DNA of 64,000 nucleotides from an uncultured Acetatifactor sp. (GCA_910589035.1 CAJUSI010000024.1:16200-80199); one strand, 5' to 3'. Positions 31,744 through 42,109 are shown, counted from the first letter of the stretch. The notes: generated by a model from the sequence alone, not told the origin. Numbers and translations are program-made.

Positions 31744-33867
31744 CTATTCCTTTGTAAACGTAACTCTTCTGGTGAAGGATTTGTTCTCCGTGGTACCGGG
31801 TATCGTAATCTCCTCCCCCGTCTCCGGATCGGTGGAAGTGCTGCCTTCCACCGTCACATTGTAGGACATGGTAAGCGTTCCGCCGGCAGCGGACAATCCG
31901 TAATAATTTGCTGCCTGGGGGAAGCTGCTTGTCACCGTCTCCAGGAGCACCTTCCCGTCATCCGTTTCCAGCTTGACGGACACCTCCATACCCTGTACAT
32001 AATCCGGCGCCTCCTCCACGCTGGGCGCCTCTATGCTGATATTGCATTGATAGGTATCTGGTGCAGGCCCCTGGCTTACCTTGATCTCTATCACCGTATC
32101 GGGATCCACATAGGAGCCGTAGGAATAGCTCTGGTAGCAGATCAGCCCTTCCTCATATTCATTATTATAGACATACGATATCTCGGAACCTATCTGCAGT
32201 CCTGCCTCTATGGCCGCCACGGTTCCGTCCTGTTCCGACTCGCCGAGAAGCTTCGGCACCCTCACCTTCTCCCTGCCAAGACTTACAGTAACCGTAATGT
32301 TCGTACCCTTTGGAACCTTGGTGCCTGCGGAAGGCGTCTGGGTGATAATCCTCCCCTCCGGTACGTCGTCGGATGCGGCCTCCTCCTTCTTCACGGTAAA
32401 TCCCTGGGCCGTAAGGATTCCGTAGGCATCCTCATAAGTCTGTCCGCTGACGGACTCCACCTCCACCCCCTGAGGGCCGAGACTTGCCTTCAGTGTCACC
32501 GTGCTGCCCACTGTAATCTCCGTACCCGGCTCCGCACTGGAGCCGATCACTATACCTGCCTCCGCTTCCTCCGTCTCCTCATATTCTACCTCTGACCGGA
32601 TGCCCAGTTCCGTCAGTTCGTTTCTCGCTACCTCCACACTCTTTCCCTTTACCACGGGCATCTTTACGGTTTCCGGTTCAGAGCTCTCATCGCCGGATTC
32701 CGAAGTGATGATGGGGCCGCCGGAGCTTTCGTTTTCCCCGCCGCTGCCGCCAAATACCTTGATGGCAAGTATAACCGCAACCACACAGAACACCACGCCC
32801 CCCACCAGGGCCAGTATGGTGGTCACCTTCTCCATCCTGGGATTATAGTCATAATCGTCCTCTTCCTCGTATTCCTCCTCGTTCTCATACATTTCTTCCG
32901 AATCGGAGCGAAGGCGCATAGGTTCATCCCGCTCTTCATACTCCCGCTCGTCGTGATACGCGCTTCTCCTGATCTGCTCTATCTCGCCCGGCGAAACCTT
33001 GCGGGTGCCGCCTTCCATATCAGGATCATTCTGTACCACAAACTCTTCAGGATTCATCAGGGACTGCTTCAGATCCGCAATCAGCTCCTGCATATTCTGA
33101 TATCTGCGGTCCGGAGATTTCTGACAGCACTTCAGTACGATCCCTTCCACGCTGGCAGGGATCTCCGGCACAAATTCCTTGGGCGAGGGCAGCTCCTCCT
33201 GAATATGCTTGATGGCGATGGCCACCGTGGTCTCGCCGTTAAAGGGAACCCTTCCCGTAAGCATTTCAAATATGGTGATGCCCAGGGAATAGACATCGCT
33301 TTTCTCATCGCTGTAGCCGCCCCTGGCCTGTTCCGGAGAAGTGTAATGGACGGACCCCATCACATTGGAAGTGATCGTATTGCTGGTGGCCGCCTTGGCA
33401 ATGCCGAAATCCGTCACCTTGACCTTTCCGTCCTTTGAAATAATGATATTCTGGGGCTTGATATCTCTGTGAATAATATGATTATTGTGAGCCGCCTCAA
33501 TTCCCATGCTCACCTGGATAGCAATGCTGACCGCCTCCTTGAAGGACAGCCTGGCCTTTTTCTCGATATACTTTTTAAGGGTAATCCCCTCCACAAGCTC
33601 CATGACGATGTAATAAATGCCGTTCTCCTCTCCCACATCATACACATTTACGATATTGGGATGCATCAGTCCGGCAGCCGCCTGGGCCTCCGTGCGGAAT
33701 TTGGACACAAAATTGGCATTCTCACTGAACTCCTGCTTTAAAACCTTGATCGCCACAAAGCGATTGAGTTTATGACATTTTGCTTTATATACATCCGACA
33801 TGCCGCCGGTACCGATCTTTTCCAGTATTTCATAACGGTCGCCAATCATCATTCCTATCTTAACCAT
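31744..33867 (-). CDS. prkC: PASTA-domain serine/threonine kinase
   Basis: Wall-sensing kinase that phosphorylates division and wall-synthesis proteins. 707 residues: kinase domain 11-275 with Lys41, catalytic HRDIKPQN (Asp135) and DFG (153-155); acidic juxtamembrane stretch; one membrane helix (about 352-376); three PASTA repeats outside (about 400-600), each starting with a VxVP/VxV-G pattern and ending SLG/SQG; and a fourth, divergent beta domain with Thr-rich end. GGAGAAGATG precedes ATG 33867. Its phosphatase gene prpC is directly upstream. Confidence 0.96.
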   Translation of the reverse strand: MVKIGMMIGDRYEILEKIGTGGMSDVYKAKCHKLNRFVAIKVLKQEFSENANFVSKFRTEAQAAAGLMHPNIVNVYDVGEENGIYYIVMELVEGITLKKYIEKKARLSFKEAVSIAIQVSMGIEAAHNNHIIHRDIKPQNIIISKDGKVKVTDFGIAKAATSNTITSNVMGSVHYTSPEQARGGYSDEKSDVYSLGITIFEMLTGRVPFNGETTVAIAIKHIQEELPSPKEFVPEIPASVEGIVLKCCQKSPDRRYQNMQELIADLKQSLMNPEEFVVQNDPDMEGGTRKVSPGEIEQIRRSAYHDEREYEERDEPMRLRSDSEEMYENEEEYEEEDDYDYNPRMEKVTTILALVGGVVFCVVAVILAIKVFGGSGGENESSGGPIITSESGDESSEPETVKMPVVKGKSVEVARNELTELGIRSEVEYEETEEAEAGIVIGSSAEPGTEITVGSTVTLKASLGPQGVEVESVSGQTYEDAYGILTAQGFTVKKEEAASDDVPEGRIITQTPSAGTKVPKGTNITVTVSLGREKVRVPKLLGESEQDGTVAAIEAGLQIGSEISYVYNNEYEEGLICYQSYSYGSYVDPDTVIEIKVSQGPAPDTYQCNISIEAPSVEEAPDYVQGMEVSVKLETDDGKVLLETVTSSFPQAANYYGLSAAGGTLTMSYNVTVEGSTSTDPETGEEITIPGTTENKSFTRRVTFTKE

Positions 33868-33983
33868 ACATCTTCTCCATTCTCTTATTCACGCTTTCGG
33901 ACATATCCGTAAAAAGCCGGCACACTGAACTCATGCCTTCGGCGCCTGTCTGACGCCATGTCCCGGCAGCAGTTTTTCCCGCC

Positions 33984-34709
33984 TTACGTTTCTATCAAAA
34001 TTACGCTGATGTTATCCCTGCCCCCGTTGTCGTTGGCCGCTCTGACAAGCTGCTGCGCTTTTTCCACGATGTCCCGGGCCCCGTCCAGTATCATACGGAT
34101 TTCTTCATCCTCGAGCATATTTGTCAGCCCGTCCGTGCACATCAATACTTCGTCGCCCTCCTCCAGCTGCACGGCAAAAAAATCCGTCTTCACCATATCG
34201 TCGGTGCCCACTGCTCTGGTAATAATATTTTTGTCAGGATGATTTCTCGCTTCCTCTTTCTCAATCTCCCCCAGCCGCACCATCTCTTCCACCCAGGAAT
34301 GATCCCTGGTAATCTGGCGTATTCCGAAGCGGTTGATCACATAGAGCCTGCTGTCTCCCACATTCGCCACATAGAGGCGATTCCCCTCACAGGCCGCGGC
34401 CACCACGGTAGTCCCCATGCCCTCCAGTTCGGCGGATTCTGATGCCAGCTTCCGTATCCGGGAATTGGCATACTGAATCGCATCGTCAAAATTGCGCAGG
34501 GGATCTGTCTCGGGCGAATCCGCAATTTTCTCCAGAATACTCTCCACGGCTACGCGGGACGCATAATCGCCCGCATTATGCCCTCCCATGCCGTCCGCTA
34601 CCAGAAATAAATTGGGCAGGGATCCCACGGGCTGTTCCGATGTATATACATAATCCTGATTTGTCTTCCTCTTTCTGCCTATATCAGTCACGGAAAAGGT
34701 TTTTAACAC
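33984..34709 (-). CDS. prpC: PP2C-type protein phosphatase
   Basis: Removes phosphate from PrkC and its targets. 241 residues; metal-binding motifs DIGRKRKTNQD, VADGMGGHNAG, GDSRLY and GGRDNISVI are all in place. The start is GTG 34709, which overlaps the rlmN stop (GTGTTAA), with GGGAGGAG upstream. Confidence 0.95.
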   Translation of the reverse strand: MLKTFSVTDIGRKRKTNQDYVYTSEQPVGSLPNLFLVADGMGGHNAGDYASRVAVESILEKIADSPETDPLRNFDDAIQYANSRIRKLASESAELEGMGTTVVAAACEGNRLYVANVGDSRLYVINRFGIRQITRDHSWVEEMVRLGEIEKEEARNHPDKNIITRAVGTDDMVKTDFFAVQLEEGDEVLMCTDGLTNMLEDEEIRMILDGARDIVEKAQQLVRAANDNGGRDNISVILIET

Positions 34710-35782
34710 TCTTTGTCTCCTCCCATATCCTGCACGGCCGACATATGGCGGCGGCGCAGCTGTCCGCAGGCACCGTCGATATCCCTGCCCATTTCCCTTC
34801 TAATAGTACCATTTATTTTATTTTTTTCAAGTATATTTTGAAACTCACGTATTCCCGGCGCTTCCGGCTGCACATAGGAAAGCTCCTTCACCGGGTTTAC
34901 CGGAATCAGATTGACATGGCAGTGAAGAGGCCCTGCAAGCCGGACAAGCCCCATTGCATCCTCCTTTGTATCGTTGACACCGCCTGCCAGACTGTACTCA
35001 AAGGTGATCCTCCTGCCTGTTCTCTCAAAATAGTACCTGCAGGCCTCCATCAGCTCCGCTATCCTGTATCGCTGCGCCACCGGCATCAGCTTCTTCCTCT
35101 TCTCGTCCGTAACCGCATGCAGGGACAGGGCCAGAGTAATCTGAAGCCCCTCGTCAGCAAGCCTGCGCATTTCGGGCACAAGTCCGCAGGTAGATACCGT
35201 GACATTCCTCTGGCCTATATGAAGCCCGTTCGCATCCGTGAGCATCCGGAGAAAGGTCAGCAGATTCCCGTAATTGTCCAGTGGTTCCCCTGTCCCCATA
35301 ACCACTACATTGCTCACCCTCTCCCCGGTAAACAGGGAGATGGCATATATCTGATCCAGCATCTCCGAAGGAAGCAGATTGCGTTCCAGACCGTTTAAGG
35401 CGGACGCACAGAAGCGGCAGCCCATCCGGCAGCCCACCTGCGAGGAAATACAGACGCTGTTGCCGTATCTGTACTTCATCCAGACACTCTCCACCAGATT
35501 CCCGTCGGAAAGCTCAAACAAAAATTTCCTGGTGCCGTCCAGCGCGGATTCCTGAACTCTTACCGTACGCAATGCCGTATAATGATATTTCCTGCCGCAT
35601 TCCTCCCGAAAAGCCCTGGAGAGATTTGTCATCTGATCAAATCCCCTGGCCAGTTTTACATGCATCCATTCATACATCTGTCTGGCCCGGAAAGCCCTTT
35701 CTCCTGCGGATACCAGCTCTTCCTCAAGCAGTTCCAGGGGCAGGGATTTGATATCCTTCTTATCACCCATCATGATATCCAT
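34703..35782 (-). CDS. rlmN: 23S rRNA (adenine-2503-C2)/tRNA methyltransferase
   Basis: Radical SAM enzyme that methylates A2503 of 23S rRNA and A37 of some tRNAs. 359 residues; cluster motif Cys118-x3-Cys122-x2-Cys125 (CRMGCRFC), GTGEPLDN for SAM, and the second catalytic Cys near the C-terminus in GACGQLR. It starts 4 bp after rsmB. Confidence 0.96.
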   Translation of the reverse strand: MDIMMGDKKDIKSLPLELLEEELVSAGERAFRARQMYEWMHVKLARGFDQMTNLSRAFREECGRKYHYTALRTVRVQESALDGTRKFLFELSDGNLVESVWMKYRYGNSVCISSQVGCRMGCRFCASALNGLERNLLPSEMLDQIYAISLFTGERVSNVVVMGTGEPLDNYGNLLTFLRMLTDANGLHIGQRNVTVSTCGLVPEMRRLADEGLQITLALSLHAVTDEKRKKLMPVAQRYRIAELMEACRYYFERTGRRITFEYSLAGGVNDTKEDAMGLVRLAGPLHCHVNLIPVNPVKELSYVQPEAPGIREFQNILEKNKINGTIRREMGRDIDGACGQLRRRHMSAVQDMGGDKEC

Positions 35783-35786
35783 TCTC

Positions 35787-37202
35787 TTACGCTTCTATCC
35801 TTCTTCGAAATTTCGCCAGAAAGAAACCGTCCGACTCCATATAGCCCGGCAAAAGCTGTATACAGGCGTTCCTTTCTTCCTCCGTAAGATCTGCGTCCGG
35901 TTCCTTTCCCACTCTGCGCAGATCTTCCAGGAATCTGTTCTTTTGCTCAAGCACCGCTTCCGGAAGTACATTCTCCAGCGATACGGGCTCAAAGCCCAGA
36001 TCCCTCGCAATATACCGCACCATACCCTCATTTTCTCCCCGCTGAATGGTGCAGGTACTGTACAGCAGGGTCCCTCCCGGCTTCACATACCCTGCGGAAG
36101 CCCTCACAATCTGTCTCTGCAGTTCCTCAAGCCCGGCAAACCGCCCTCTGTCCGCACGATATTTGATATCTCTCTTTTTCCCGATGACTCCCAGCCCCGA
36201 GCAGGGAACATCCAGAAGCACCACATCCGCCTTTCCCGCAAGCCCTTCATCCGTTTCCGTCCCGTCGAACACCTCCGCCCGGAGGTTCCGGGCCCCCATG
36301 CGAGCCTTATTCTCTTCTATCAGGGCCAGCTTTTCTTCCGAGATATCCCTTGCGAGCACGCTGCCCTCCCGGGCCTTCTCTGCAGCCAGAATACTCTTTC
36401 CCCCCGGAGCGGCGCAGATATCCATCACGAAATCATGCCTCTCGATCCCGGCCGCCTCCACCGCAAGGGCACTGCTCACATCCTGTACCATACATGCCCC
36501 CTGCAGGAATTCTTCCCCGTCGGCCAGTCCCTCTGTGTGCTCCGCATAATATACATAGGGAAGATACGGACTCTGCCTCAGCCCGATGCCTCTTTCCCTC
36601 ATGCCGGCGCAGAGCTTCTCCCGCTCCGATTCCGGCATAAGAGTGGAAAACCGCAGGGAAACCGGATGAACCTCCAGCAGCGCTTCCAGCATTCGAAGGG
36701 TAATCTCCCCGCCGTACTCCCGGCTCCACATCTCCACCAGCCACTCCGGCATGGAATATTTCACCGAGAGATACCCCTTTGGATCCTCTTTTCTGTCGGG
36801 AAGCGGCAGGGAAGCCTTTTCCCTGACAATCCTCCGCAGCACCCCGTTTACAAAGCCCTTCAGATTCCTGAATCCCCTCTTTCCCGCCAGCTTGCACGCC
36901 TCGTCGCACACAGCGCTGTCGGGCACCGAATCCATATAGAGGATCTGGTAAACACTCATGCGCATAAGACATCGGATCAGAGGCCGCATTTTTTTCACAG
37001 GCAGGTCTGCATAATGATCCAGATAATAGTCCAGCTCCGTCCTTCGCTCCAGCGTCCCCTCCGTCACCCGCTTGATGAAAGCCTTCTGTCCCGCTTCCAG
37101 ATAATCATACTTATCCAGCACAGCCTTTATCAACACATTGGAGTACTCCTCCCCCTGCTCCAGGGTGAGCAGAGTGTCCAGTATCAGTTCTCTTGTATTC
37201 AC
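35787..37202 (-). CDS. rsmB: 16S rRNA (cytosine-967-C5) methyltransferase
   Basis: 471 residues if started at GTG 37202 (VNTRELILD), which has GGAGG 9 nt upstream and matches the family start. N-terminal NusB-like domain, then SAM motif DICAAPGGKS, the catalytic PCSGLG and STCTIQRGENEG cysteines. The frame remains open to ATG 37337, adding 45 Arg/Lys-rich residues encoded by the repeat-like DNA at 37210-37370; I consider that extension untranslated, but cannot exclude it. Confidence 0.94.
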   Translation of the reverse strand: MNTRELILDTLLTLEQGEEYSNVLIKAVLDKYDYLEAGQKAFIKRVTEGTLERRTELDYYLDHYADLPVKKMRPLIRCLMRMSVYQILYMDSVPDSAVCDEACKLAGKRGFRNLKGFVNGVLRRIVREKASLPLPDRKEDPKGYLSVKYSMPEWLVEMWSREYGGEITLRMLEALLEVHPVSLRFSTLMPESEREKLCAGMRERGIGLRQSPYLPYVYYAEHTEGLADGEEFLQGACMVQDVSSALAVEAAGIERHDFVMDICAAPGGKSILAAEKAREGSVLARDISEEKLALIEENKARMGARNLRAEVFDGTETDEGLAGKADVVLLDVPCSGLGVIGKKRDIKYRADRGRFAGLEELQRQIVRASAGYVKPGGTLLYSTCTIQRGENEGMVRYIARDLGFEPVSLENVLPEAVLEQKNRFLEDLRRVGKEPDADLTEEERNACIQLLPGYMESDGFFLAKFRRRIEA

Positions 37203-37381
37203 AGCCTTCTTCCTCCGCTCATCATCTCTTCGTCTTCCCGCTGCCGGCCGTCTCTTCTTTCCGCATCGGCTGCCCTGCCCCTTTTCACTACGGCTGTCTC
37301 CTCGTCTTTCCGCATCGGCTGCCCTTCGCCTCTTCAAGCCGGCTGCCTCTTCATCTTATGCTGCCATTCATTCCTTCGCCC

Positions 37382-38086
37382 CTAATCGTCTCTTCGCCTT
37401 CCTCCGAACAGAAGGATCAGACGCAGCAGCTGTAAAATGGCGGAGGCAGCTGCGGCCACATAGGTCATGGCAGCTGCCGTCAACACCTTCCTGCATCCCC
37501 GGATTTCCTCGCCGCCCAGCAATCCGTACTGGTCTATCTTCGCAACCGCTCTGGCCGATGCGTTGAATTCCACCGGCAGAGTCACAAGCTGAAAGAGCAC
37601 CGCCAGCGCAAAGGCCCAGATACCGATTTCTATCAATATCTGGTTCCAGCTTAAGAACACGCCCAGAAGAATGATGGGAAAGCCCAGGGTGCTCCCGATA
37701 TTGGCAACCGGCACAAGGGCCGTTCTGATGTTTAAGGGTGCATATCCCTTTGCATGCTGAATGGCATGTCCGCATTCATGGGCGGCAACACCCACGGCGG
37801 TCACGGAAGCCTGATTATAGTTCTCGGAGGACAGCCGAACCGTGTTTGTGCGCGGATCATAATGATCTCCCTTATTCGAATTCAGACATTCGATCTGCAC
37901 ATTGTACAGCCCTTCGCTGTTCAGTATCTGCCTGGCGGCTTCCGCTCCCGTCATGCCTCTGGCATTTCTCACCCTGCTGTATTTGCTCATTGCGCTGTTC
38001 ACCATGGCGCTGGCGCCAAGGCAGATCAGCATGCCTATTACCACCAGAAGGTAAGTAGGATCCCAATAGTACATTCCCATACCCAT
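37382..38086 (-). CDS. yugP: YugP-type zinc metallopeptidase
   Basis: Membrane protein of 234 residues: helix at about 11-29, cytosolic part with the zinc-protease motif HECGH (103-107, AAHECGHAIQHA), two to three further helices, and an Arg/Asp-rich tail. The family (DUF2268-like neutral peptidase YugP) has no settled substrate. It is inserted between fmt and rsmB, which are otherwise adjacent in Firmicutes. AAAGGAG lies 13 nt before ATG 38086; the MGMGM start offers two nearer ATGs. Confidence 0.9.
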   Translation of the reverse strand: MGMGMYYWDPTYLLVVIGMLICLGASAMVNSAMSKYSRVRNARGMTGAEAARQILNSEGLYNVQIECLNSNKGDHYDPRTNTVRLSSENYNQASVTAVGVAAHECGHAIQHAKGYAPLNIRTALVPVANIGSTLGFPIILLGVFLSWNQILIEIGIWAFALAVLFQLVTLPVEFNASARAVAKIDQYGLLGGEEIRGCRKVLTAAAMTYVAAAASAILQLLRLILLFGGRRRDD

Positions 38087-38122
38087 AATATTTTACGCTC
38101 CTTTCCTATCCGAATATCATTC

Positions 38123-38317
38123 CCTGTTCTCTTTCCGATCCGTCTATCCGATTGAATCTTCCGGTCTGTCCCTTCGATCCGTCTGCCCGGTATTCATTCC
38201 CCATCTGTTCTTTCGGGACGCCTTCCCGGTACTTCCTGCCGGTCTGTCCCTTTGGGATATCGTCCTGGTATCCCCTGCCGGTCTGTCCTTTCGGGATATC
38301 GTCCCGGTATCCCCTGC
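38123..38317. repeat. 39-bp tandem repeat upstream of yugP
   Basis: Five head-to-tail 39-bp units; the last two (38240-38278 and 38279-38317) are nearly identical and start CGGTCTGTCC, earlier ones are increasingly divergent. They fill most of the 252-bp gap between fmt and yugP. Confidence 0.88.
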
Positions 38318-38338
38318 CGGCCGGGATACCTTCTCTGT

Positions 38339-39283
38339 CTATCTTCCCAGAACTTCTCCCGGCTGCACTTTTACGCCCAGAAGGAAATCGTGCGCGCTCA
38401 TCCGCTTCTTCCCCTCCATCTGAAGCTCCCGGATGCACAGCTTCCCCCTGCCCGCGGCAACGGTGAGGGAATCCCTGTCCGTGCTTAAGATTTCCCCGGG
38501 CGTATGCGCGGCAGGCTCCCCGTCCAAAACAGGCTCTGCCCGCCATATTTTCATCTGCTTTCCGCGAAAGCGTGTGTAGGCGCTGGGCCAGGGCGTCATG
38601 GCTCTGATTTTCCGGTCTATGGCAGGCGCATCCCCGGAGAAGTCGATTTCTCCCATATTCTTTTTGATCAGAGGCGCATAGCAACTCAGCTCCTCCCGCT
38701 GCTTTTCCGGTATCAGCCTTCCCTGTTTCAGCAGGGAGAGTGCCTCCGTAACGGCCTCCCCCCCAAGAACCTTCAGCCGGTCGTGAAGGCTTTCATAATC
38801 GTCCGTCCCGCAGATCGAAAGCTCCTTTTTATATAATATATCCCCTGTATCAATGCCCTCGTCCATCTGCATAATGGTAATCCCGGTTTTATCTTCCCCC
38901 TCCAGAATGGCATGCTGAATGGGAGATGCTCCCCTGTACTTCGGAAGCAGTGATGCATGGATATTGATACATCCGTATCTGGGAATACTCAGTATCTCCC
39001 CCGACAATATCTGTCCGAAGGCGGCCACCACATATACATCCGCCTCATACTCCTTAAGCTGCACCACAGCCTCCGGCGCCTTGATACGGCGGGGCTGCAG
39101 AACGGGAATGCCATGGGCCCCGGCGCAGACCTTCACCGGGGGCGGCAGAAGCTCCCCGCTTCTCCCCTTCGGTTTATCCGGCTGAGTCACCGCCGCAGTC
39201 ACTTCATACCCTGCCTCAATCAACGCCTCCAATGCCGCCACGGCATAATCCGGCGTTCCCATAAATACAATCTTCATACTCAT
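38339..39283 (-). CDS. fmt: methionyl-tRNA formyltransferase
   Basis: Formylates initiator Met-tRNA. 314 residues; HASLLPKYRGASPIQ (Asn/His/Asp catalytic region with INIHAS before and GIDTGDIL after) and MTPWPSAYT at the start of the C-terminal tRNA-binding domain. ATG 39283 overlaps the def stop (ATGA). Confidence 0.96.
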   Translation of the reverse strand: MSMKIVFMGTPDYAVAALEALIEAGYEVTAAVTQPDKPKGRSGELLPPPVKVCAGAHGIPVLQPRRIKAPEAVVQLKEYEADVYVVAAFGQILSGEILSIPRYGCINIHASLLPKYRGASPIQHAILEGEDKTGITIMQMDEGIDTGDILYKKELSICGTDDYESLHDRLKVLGGEAVTEALSLLKQGRLIPEKQREELSCYAPLIKKNMGEIDFSGDAPAIDRKIRAMTPWPSAYTRFRGKQMKIWRAEPVLDGEPAAHTPGEILSTDRDSLTVAAGRGKLCIRELQMEGKKRMSAHDFLLGVKVQPGEVLGR

Positions 39284-39762
39284 TCTTCTTCCTCGTCCTC
39301 CGCCACTGCATCCTTCAGGGGGCCTTCCACCTTTTCCACATAGAGATGCCCGTCCAGATGATCCAGCTCGTGGCAGATGGCACGGGCCAGAAGCTCCGTC
39401 CCTTCCACCTGGATTTCCTTCATATTCACATCCAGAGCCGCCACCCTGACATAATTGGGCCTGGTGACCTGCCCCGTCTTACCCGGGACGCTTAAGCACG
39501 CTTCCTGTCCCACCTGTTCCCCGCTGCTCTCCACAATTCTGGGATTGATGAAAATATACGGATCCTCTCCCGTGGTATCGATGACTACAATCCGCTTCAG
39601 AATGCCCACCTGGGGCGCTGCCAGCCCCACGCCGTTTGCCTCATACATGGTATCCAGCATATCCTCTATCAGTTCCCTTGTGCGCGGAGTCATCTCCGTC
39701 ACCATTTTACACTTTTTTGTAAGGACCTCTTCTCCTATTTCACGTATATTCCTGATTGCCAT
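39280..39762 (-). CDS. def: peptide deformylase
   Basis: Removes the formyl group from nascent proteins. 160 residues with GVGLAAPQVG (44-53), metal ligand Cys89 in EACLS and HELDH (131-135). The tail is a run of Asp/Glu. Coupled to fmt by a 4-base overlap. Confidence 0.97.
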   Translation of the reverse strand: MAIRNIREIGEEVLTKKCKMVTEMTPRTRELIEDMLDTMYEANGVGLAAPQVGILKRIVVIDTTGEDPYIFINPRIVESSGEQVGQEACLSVPGKTGQVTRPNYVRVAALDVNMKEIQVEGTELLARAICHELDHLDGHLYVEKVEGPLKDAVAEDEEEE

Positions 39763-39785
39763 CTTCTCATCCTCTCCCTTTGATT

Positions 39786-42074
39786 TTATAAAGTATTTAC
39801 AGGGTCAAAATCAAATTGCACCATATCCCCGGATGCCTGACCTCCCTGCATTTCTTCCTCCAGCATATCCTTTATCCGTACCAGTTTATCATATCCCGTA
39901 CATTTCAAGTAGAAAACAAATCTAAAAATATCATTAATTTTTCCAATGGATGCAGCTCCGGGGCCGATCAACTGCAATTCAGGAATCTGCCCTGAGCCTT
40001 CCTCCCCTCTCCCCCCTGCTGTAATGCCATATACCGACCTTACCGAAGCCGAAAGCTTTTCTGCCAGCCGTCTTCCGCTCTCCTCGCTTCTGGAGAAAAT
40101 CTGGACTGCCAGCATGTGGGAGACGGGAGGATATCCCACCATCTCCCGGTAGATAATTTCCTCATTGTAAAATTTCTCATAGTTCTGCTCCGCCGCGCAG
40201 ACCACCGCGTAATGCTCCGGCTGGTAGGTCTGGATCAGCGCCTCCCCCGGCAGCTCTCCCCTGCCGGCCCTGCCCACCGCCTGGGTGAGAAGCTGAAAGG
40301 TTTTCTCCCCTGCGCGGTAATCCCCCGCATTCAGGGACAGGTCCGCGGCAAGCACTCCCACCAGGGTGACATTGGGGAAATCATGCCCCTTTACTATCAT
40401 CTGGGTGCCGATCAGCACATCCGCCTCTTTGTTGGAAAAGGCAGACAGAATCCGTTCATAGCTGTCCTTTGTCCTGGTGGTATCCGCATCCATGCGCAGC
40501 GTCCGCACACCGGGAAACATCTCCTTCAGCTTCTCCTCCACCTGCTGGGTTCCCGCACGGAAGCCATTGATATATCGGGAACCGCAATGGGGGCATACAG
40601 CCGGGCTTTCCTCGCTGTAGCCGCAGTAATGGCATATGAGCATGCTCTTTCCCCTTCCCCCGTTTCCATGCTCCGACAGGGACACATCGCAGTGAGGGCA
40701 TTTCATCACATGACCGCAGGATCTGCAGGACACAAAGCCCGCATATCCCCTCCTGTTTAAGAACAGCATGCTCTGCTGCCCCCTGGAGATCCTGTCGGCC
40801 AGCAGCTCCTTCAGCTTTTCGCTGAAAATAGAACGGTTTCCTTCCCTGAGTTCCTGCCGCAAATCCACGATACTGACTCTGGGAAGACTGCCGCCCGTAA
40901 GACGTTCCTTCAGGGTAAAGAGCTTATATTCCCCGGTTTCCGCACGATAATAGGCCTCAAGAGAAGGCGTTGCGGAGCCCAGCAGCACGCTGGCTCCATG
41001 GAGTCTTGCTATCTCCAGCGCCGTCTCCCTGGCGTGATACTTGGGCGACGCCTCGCTTTTATAGCTTCCCTCGTGCTCTTCGTCAATAATGATCATTCCT
41101 ATTTTCGGAAAAGGTGTGAACAATGCGGAGCGTGGGCCGATGATCACATCTATCTCGCCGTTTTTGGCCCTTTCGCACTGATCGTATTTTTCCCCGGAAG
41201 AGAGCGTTGAATTCATGACGCTTACCCTGCTGCCGAATCTTGCATAAAACCGCAGCAGTGTCTGATAGGTCAGCGCAATCTCCGGTATCAGAACAATGGA
41301 CTGCCTCCCCCTGTCCGCCATCTCCTCCACCAGCTGTATATAGACTTCCGTCTTGCCGCTTCCGGTAATGCCATGGAGCAGATAGACATCCGGATTGCCC
41401 GCATCAAAATCCTCCAGCACTTCTCTCACAATCCCCTGCTGCGCACTGCTCAGCTTTATCGGCTGCTCCTGCACTTCCCGGAATCCGACAGGATTCCTGA
41501 GGGAACTCGTACTTACAACCCGCACCACTCCGGCACTTTCCAGGCTCTTAATGGTCTGGGCGGATACTCCCAGCCTGCCTGTCACCCATTCATAGGGAAT
41601 CGTCTCATTCTCAGCCAGCTCCTTTAAAAGCCTCTCCTTCGCCACCTGTTTCCTGCGCCTGCTCTCCCCCAGAAGAGAAAGGATTTCCTCACGGCCAAGG
41701 AGTCTTTGAAGGGTTCTGTGTTCGAGCTTTTTCACGGATTTCTTTGCGGGCAGGACGGTCTTCAGCGCCTGTATCATAGTGGAACCGTAATTTTTCCTTA
41801 TCCATCCGGCCAGGGTAATCATCTTATCCTCTATGTCCACACCGCTTTTCACGATTCCCCGGATATCCTTCATCCTGCCGGGATCAAATTTGCAGACATT
41901 GCCTAATCCAATCACGTACCCCTTCACAAGCTTATTGCCGTTTCCGAAGGGAACCGTCACGCACATTCCCGTTTCCAGTCTTTCCGAAAGACCTTCAGGC
42001 ACTCTGTATTGAAAAGGCTTATCAAGCTTCTCATGGGAAATATCTACAATAATATCTGCATAAAGCCCGCCCAT
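39786..42074 (-). CDS. priA: primosomal replication restart helicase PriA
   Basis: Reloads the replisome at stalled forks. 762 residues from ATG 42074, which has AGGAGG 7 nt upstream; the open frame continues to 42206 through repeat DNA. N-terminal 3'-OH-binding domain (DIIVDISHEKLDKPFQYRVP), Walker A GITGSGKTE, Walker B IIDEEHEGSYK, paired zinc fingers (CRSCGHVMKCPHC, CHYCGY, CPHCGS) and the C-terminal helicase domain with VGRAGRGELPG. Confidence 0.96.
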   Translation of the reverse strand: MGGLYADIIVDISHEKLDKPFQYRVPEGLSERLETGMCVTVPFGNGNKLVKGYVIGLGNVCKFDPGRMKDIRGIVKSGVDIEDKMITLAGWIRKNYGSTMIQALKTVLPAKKSVKKLEHRTLQRLLGREEILSLLGESRRRKQVAKERLLKELAENETIPYEWVTGRLGVSAQTIKSLESAGVVRVVSTSSLRNPVGFREVQEQPIKLSSAQQGIVREVLEDFDAGNPDVYLLHGITGSGKTEVYIQLVEEMADRGRQSIVLIPEIALTYQTLLRFYARFGSRVSVMNSTLSSGEKYDQCERAKNGEIDVIIGPRSALFTPFPKIGMIIIDEEHEGSYKSEASPKYHARETALEIARLHGASVLLGSATPSLEAYYRAETGEYKLFTLKERLTGGSLPRVSIVDLRQELREGNRSIFSEKLKELLADRISRGQQSMLFLNRRGYAGFVSCRSCGHVMKCPHCDVSLSEHGNGGRGKSMLICHYCGYSEESPAVCPHCGSRYINGFRAGTQQVEEKLKEMFPGVRTLRMDADTTRTKDSYERILSAFSNKEADVLIGTQMIVKGHDFPNVTLVGVLAADLSLNAGDYRAGEKTFQLLTQAVGRAGRGELPGEALIQTYQPEHYAVVCAAEQNYEKFYNEEIIYREMVGYPPVSHMLAVQIFSRSEESGRRLAEKLSASVRSVYGITAGGRGEEGSGQIPELQLIGPGAASIGKINDIFRFVFYLKCTGYDKLVRIKDMLEEEMQGGQASGDMVQFDFDPVNTL

Positions 42075-42109
42075 GATCTTCCTCCTGTCTTTCTCCTCCG
42101 TCCCCTTCT

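Noticed and set aside
38106..38684. Minus-strand frame of 192 codons encoding 13-residue repeats
   Set aside because: It overlaps fmt in another frame and is an artefact of the 39-bp repeat period.
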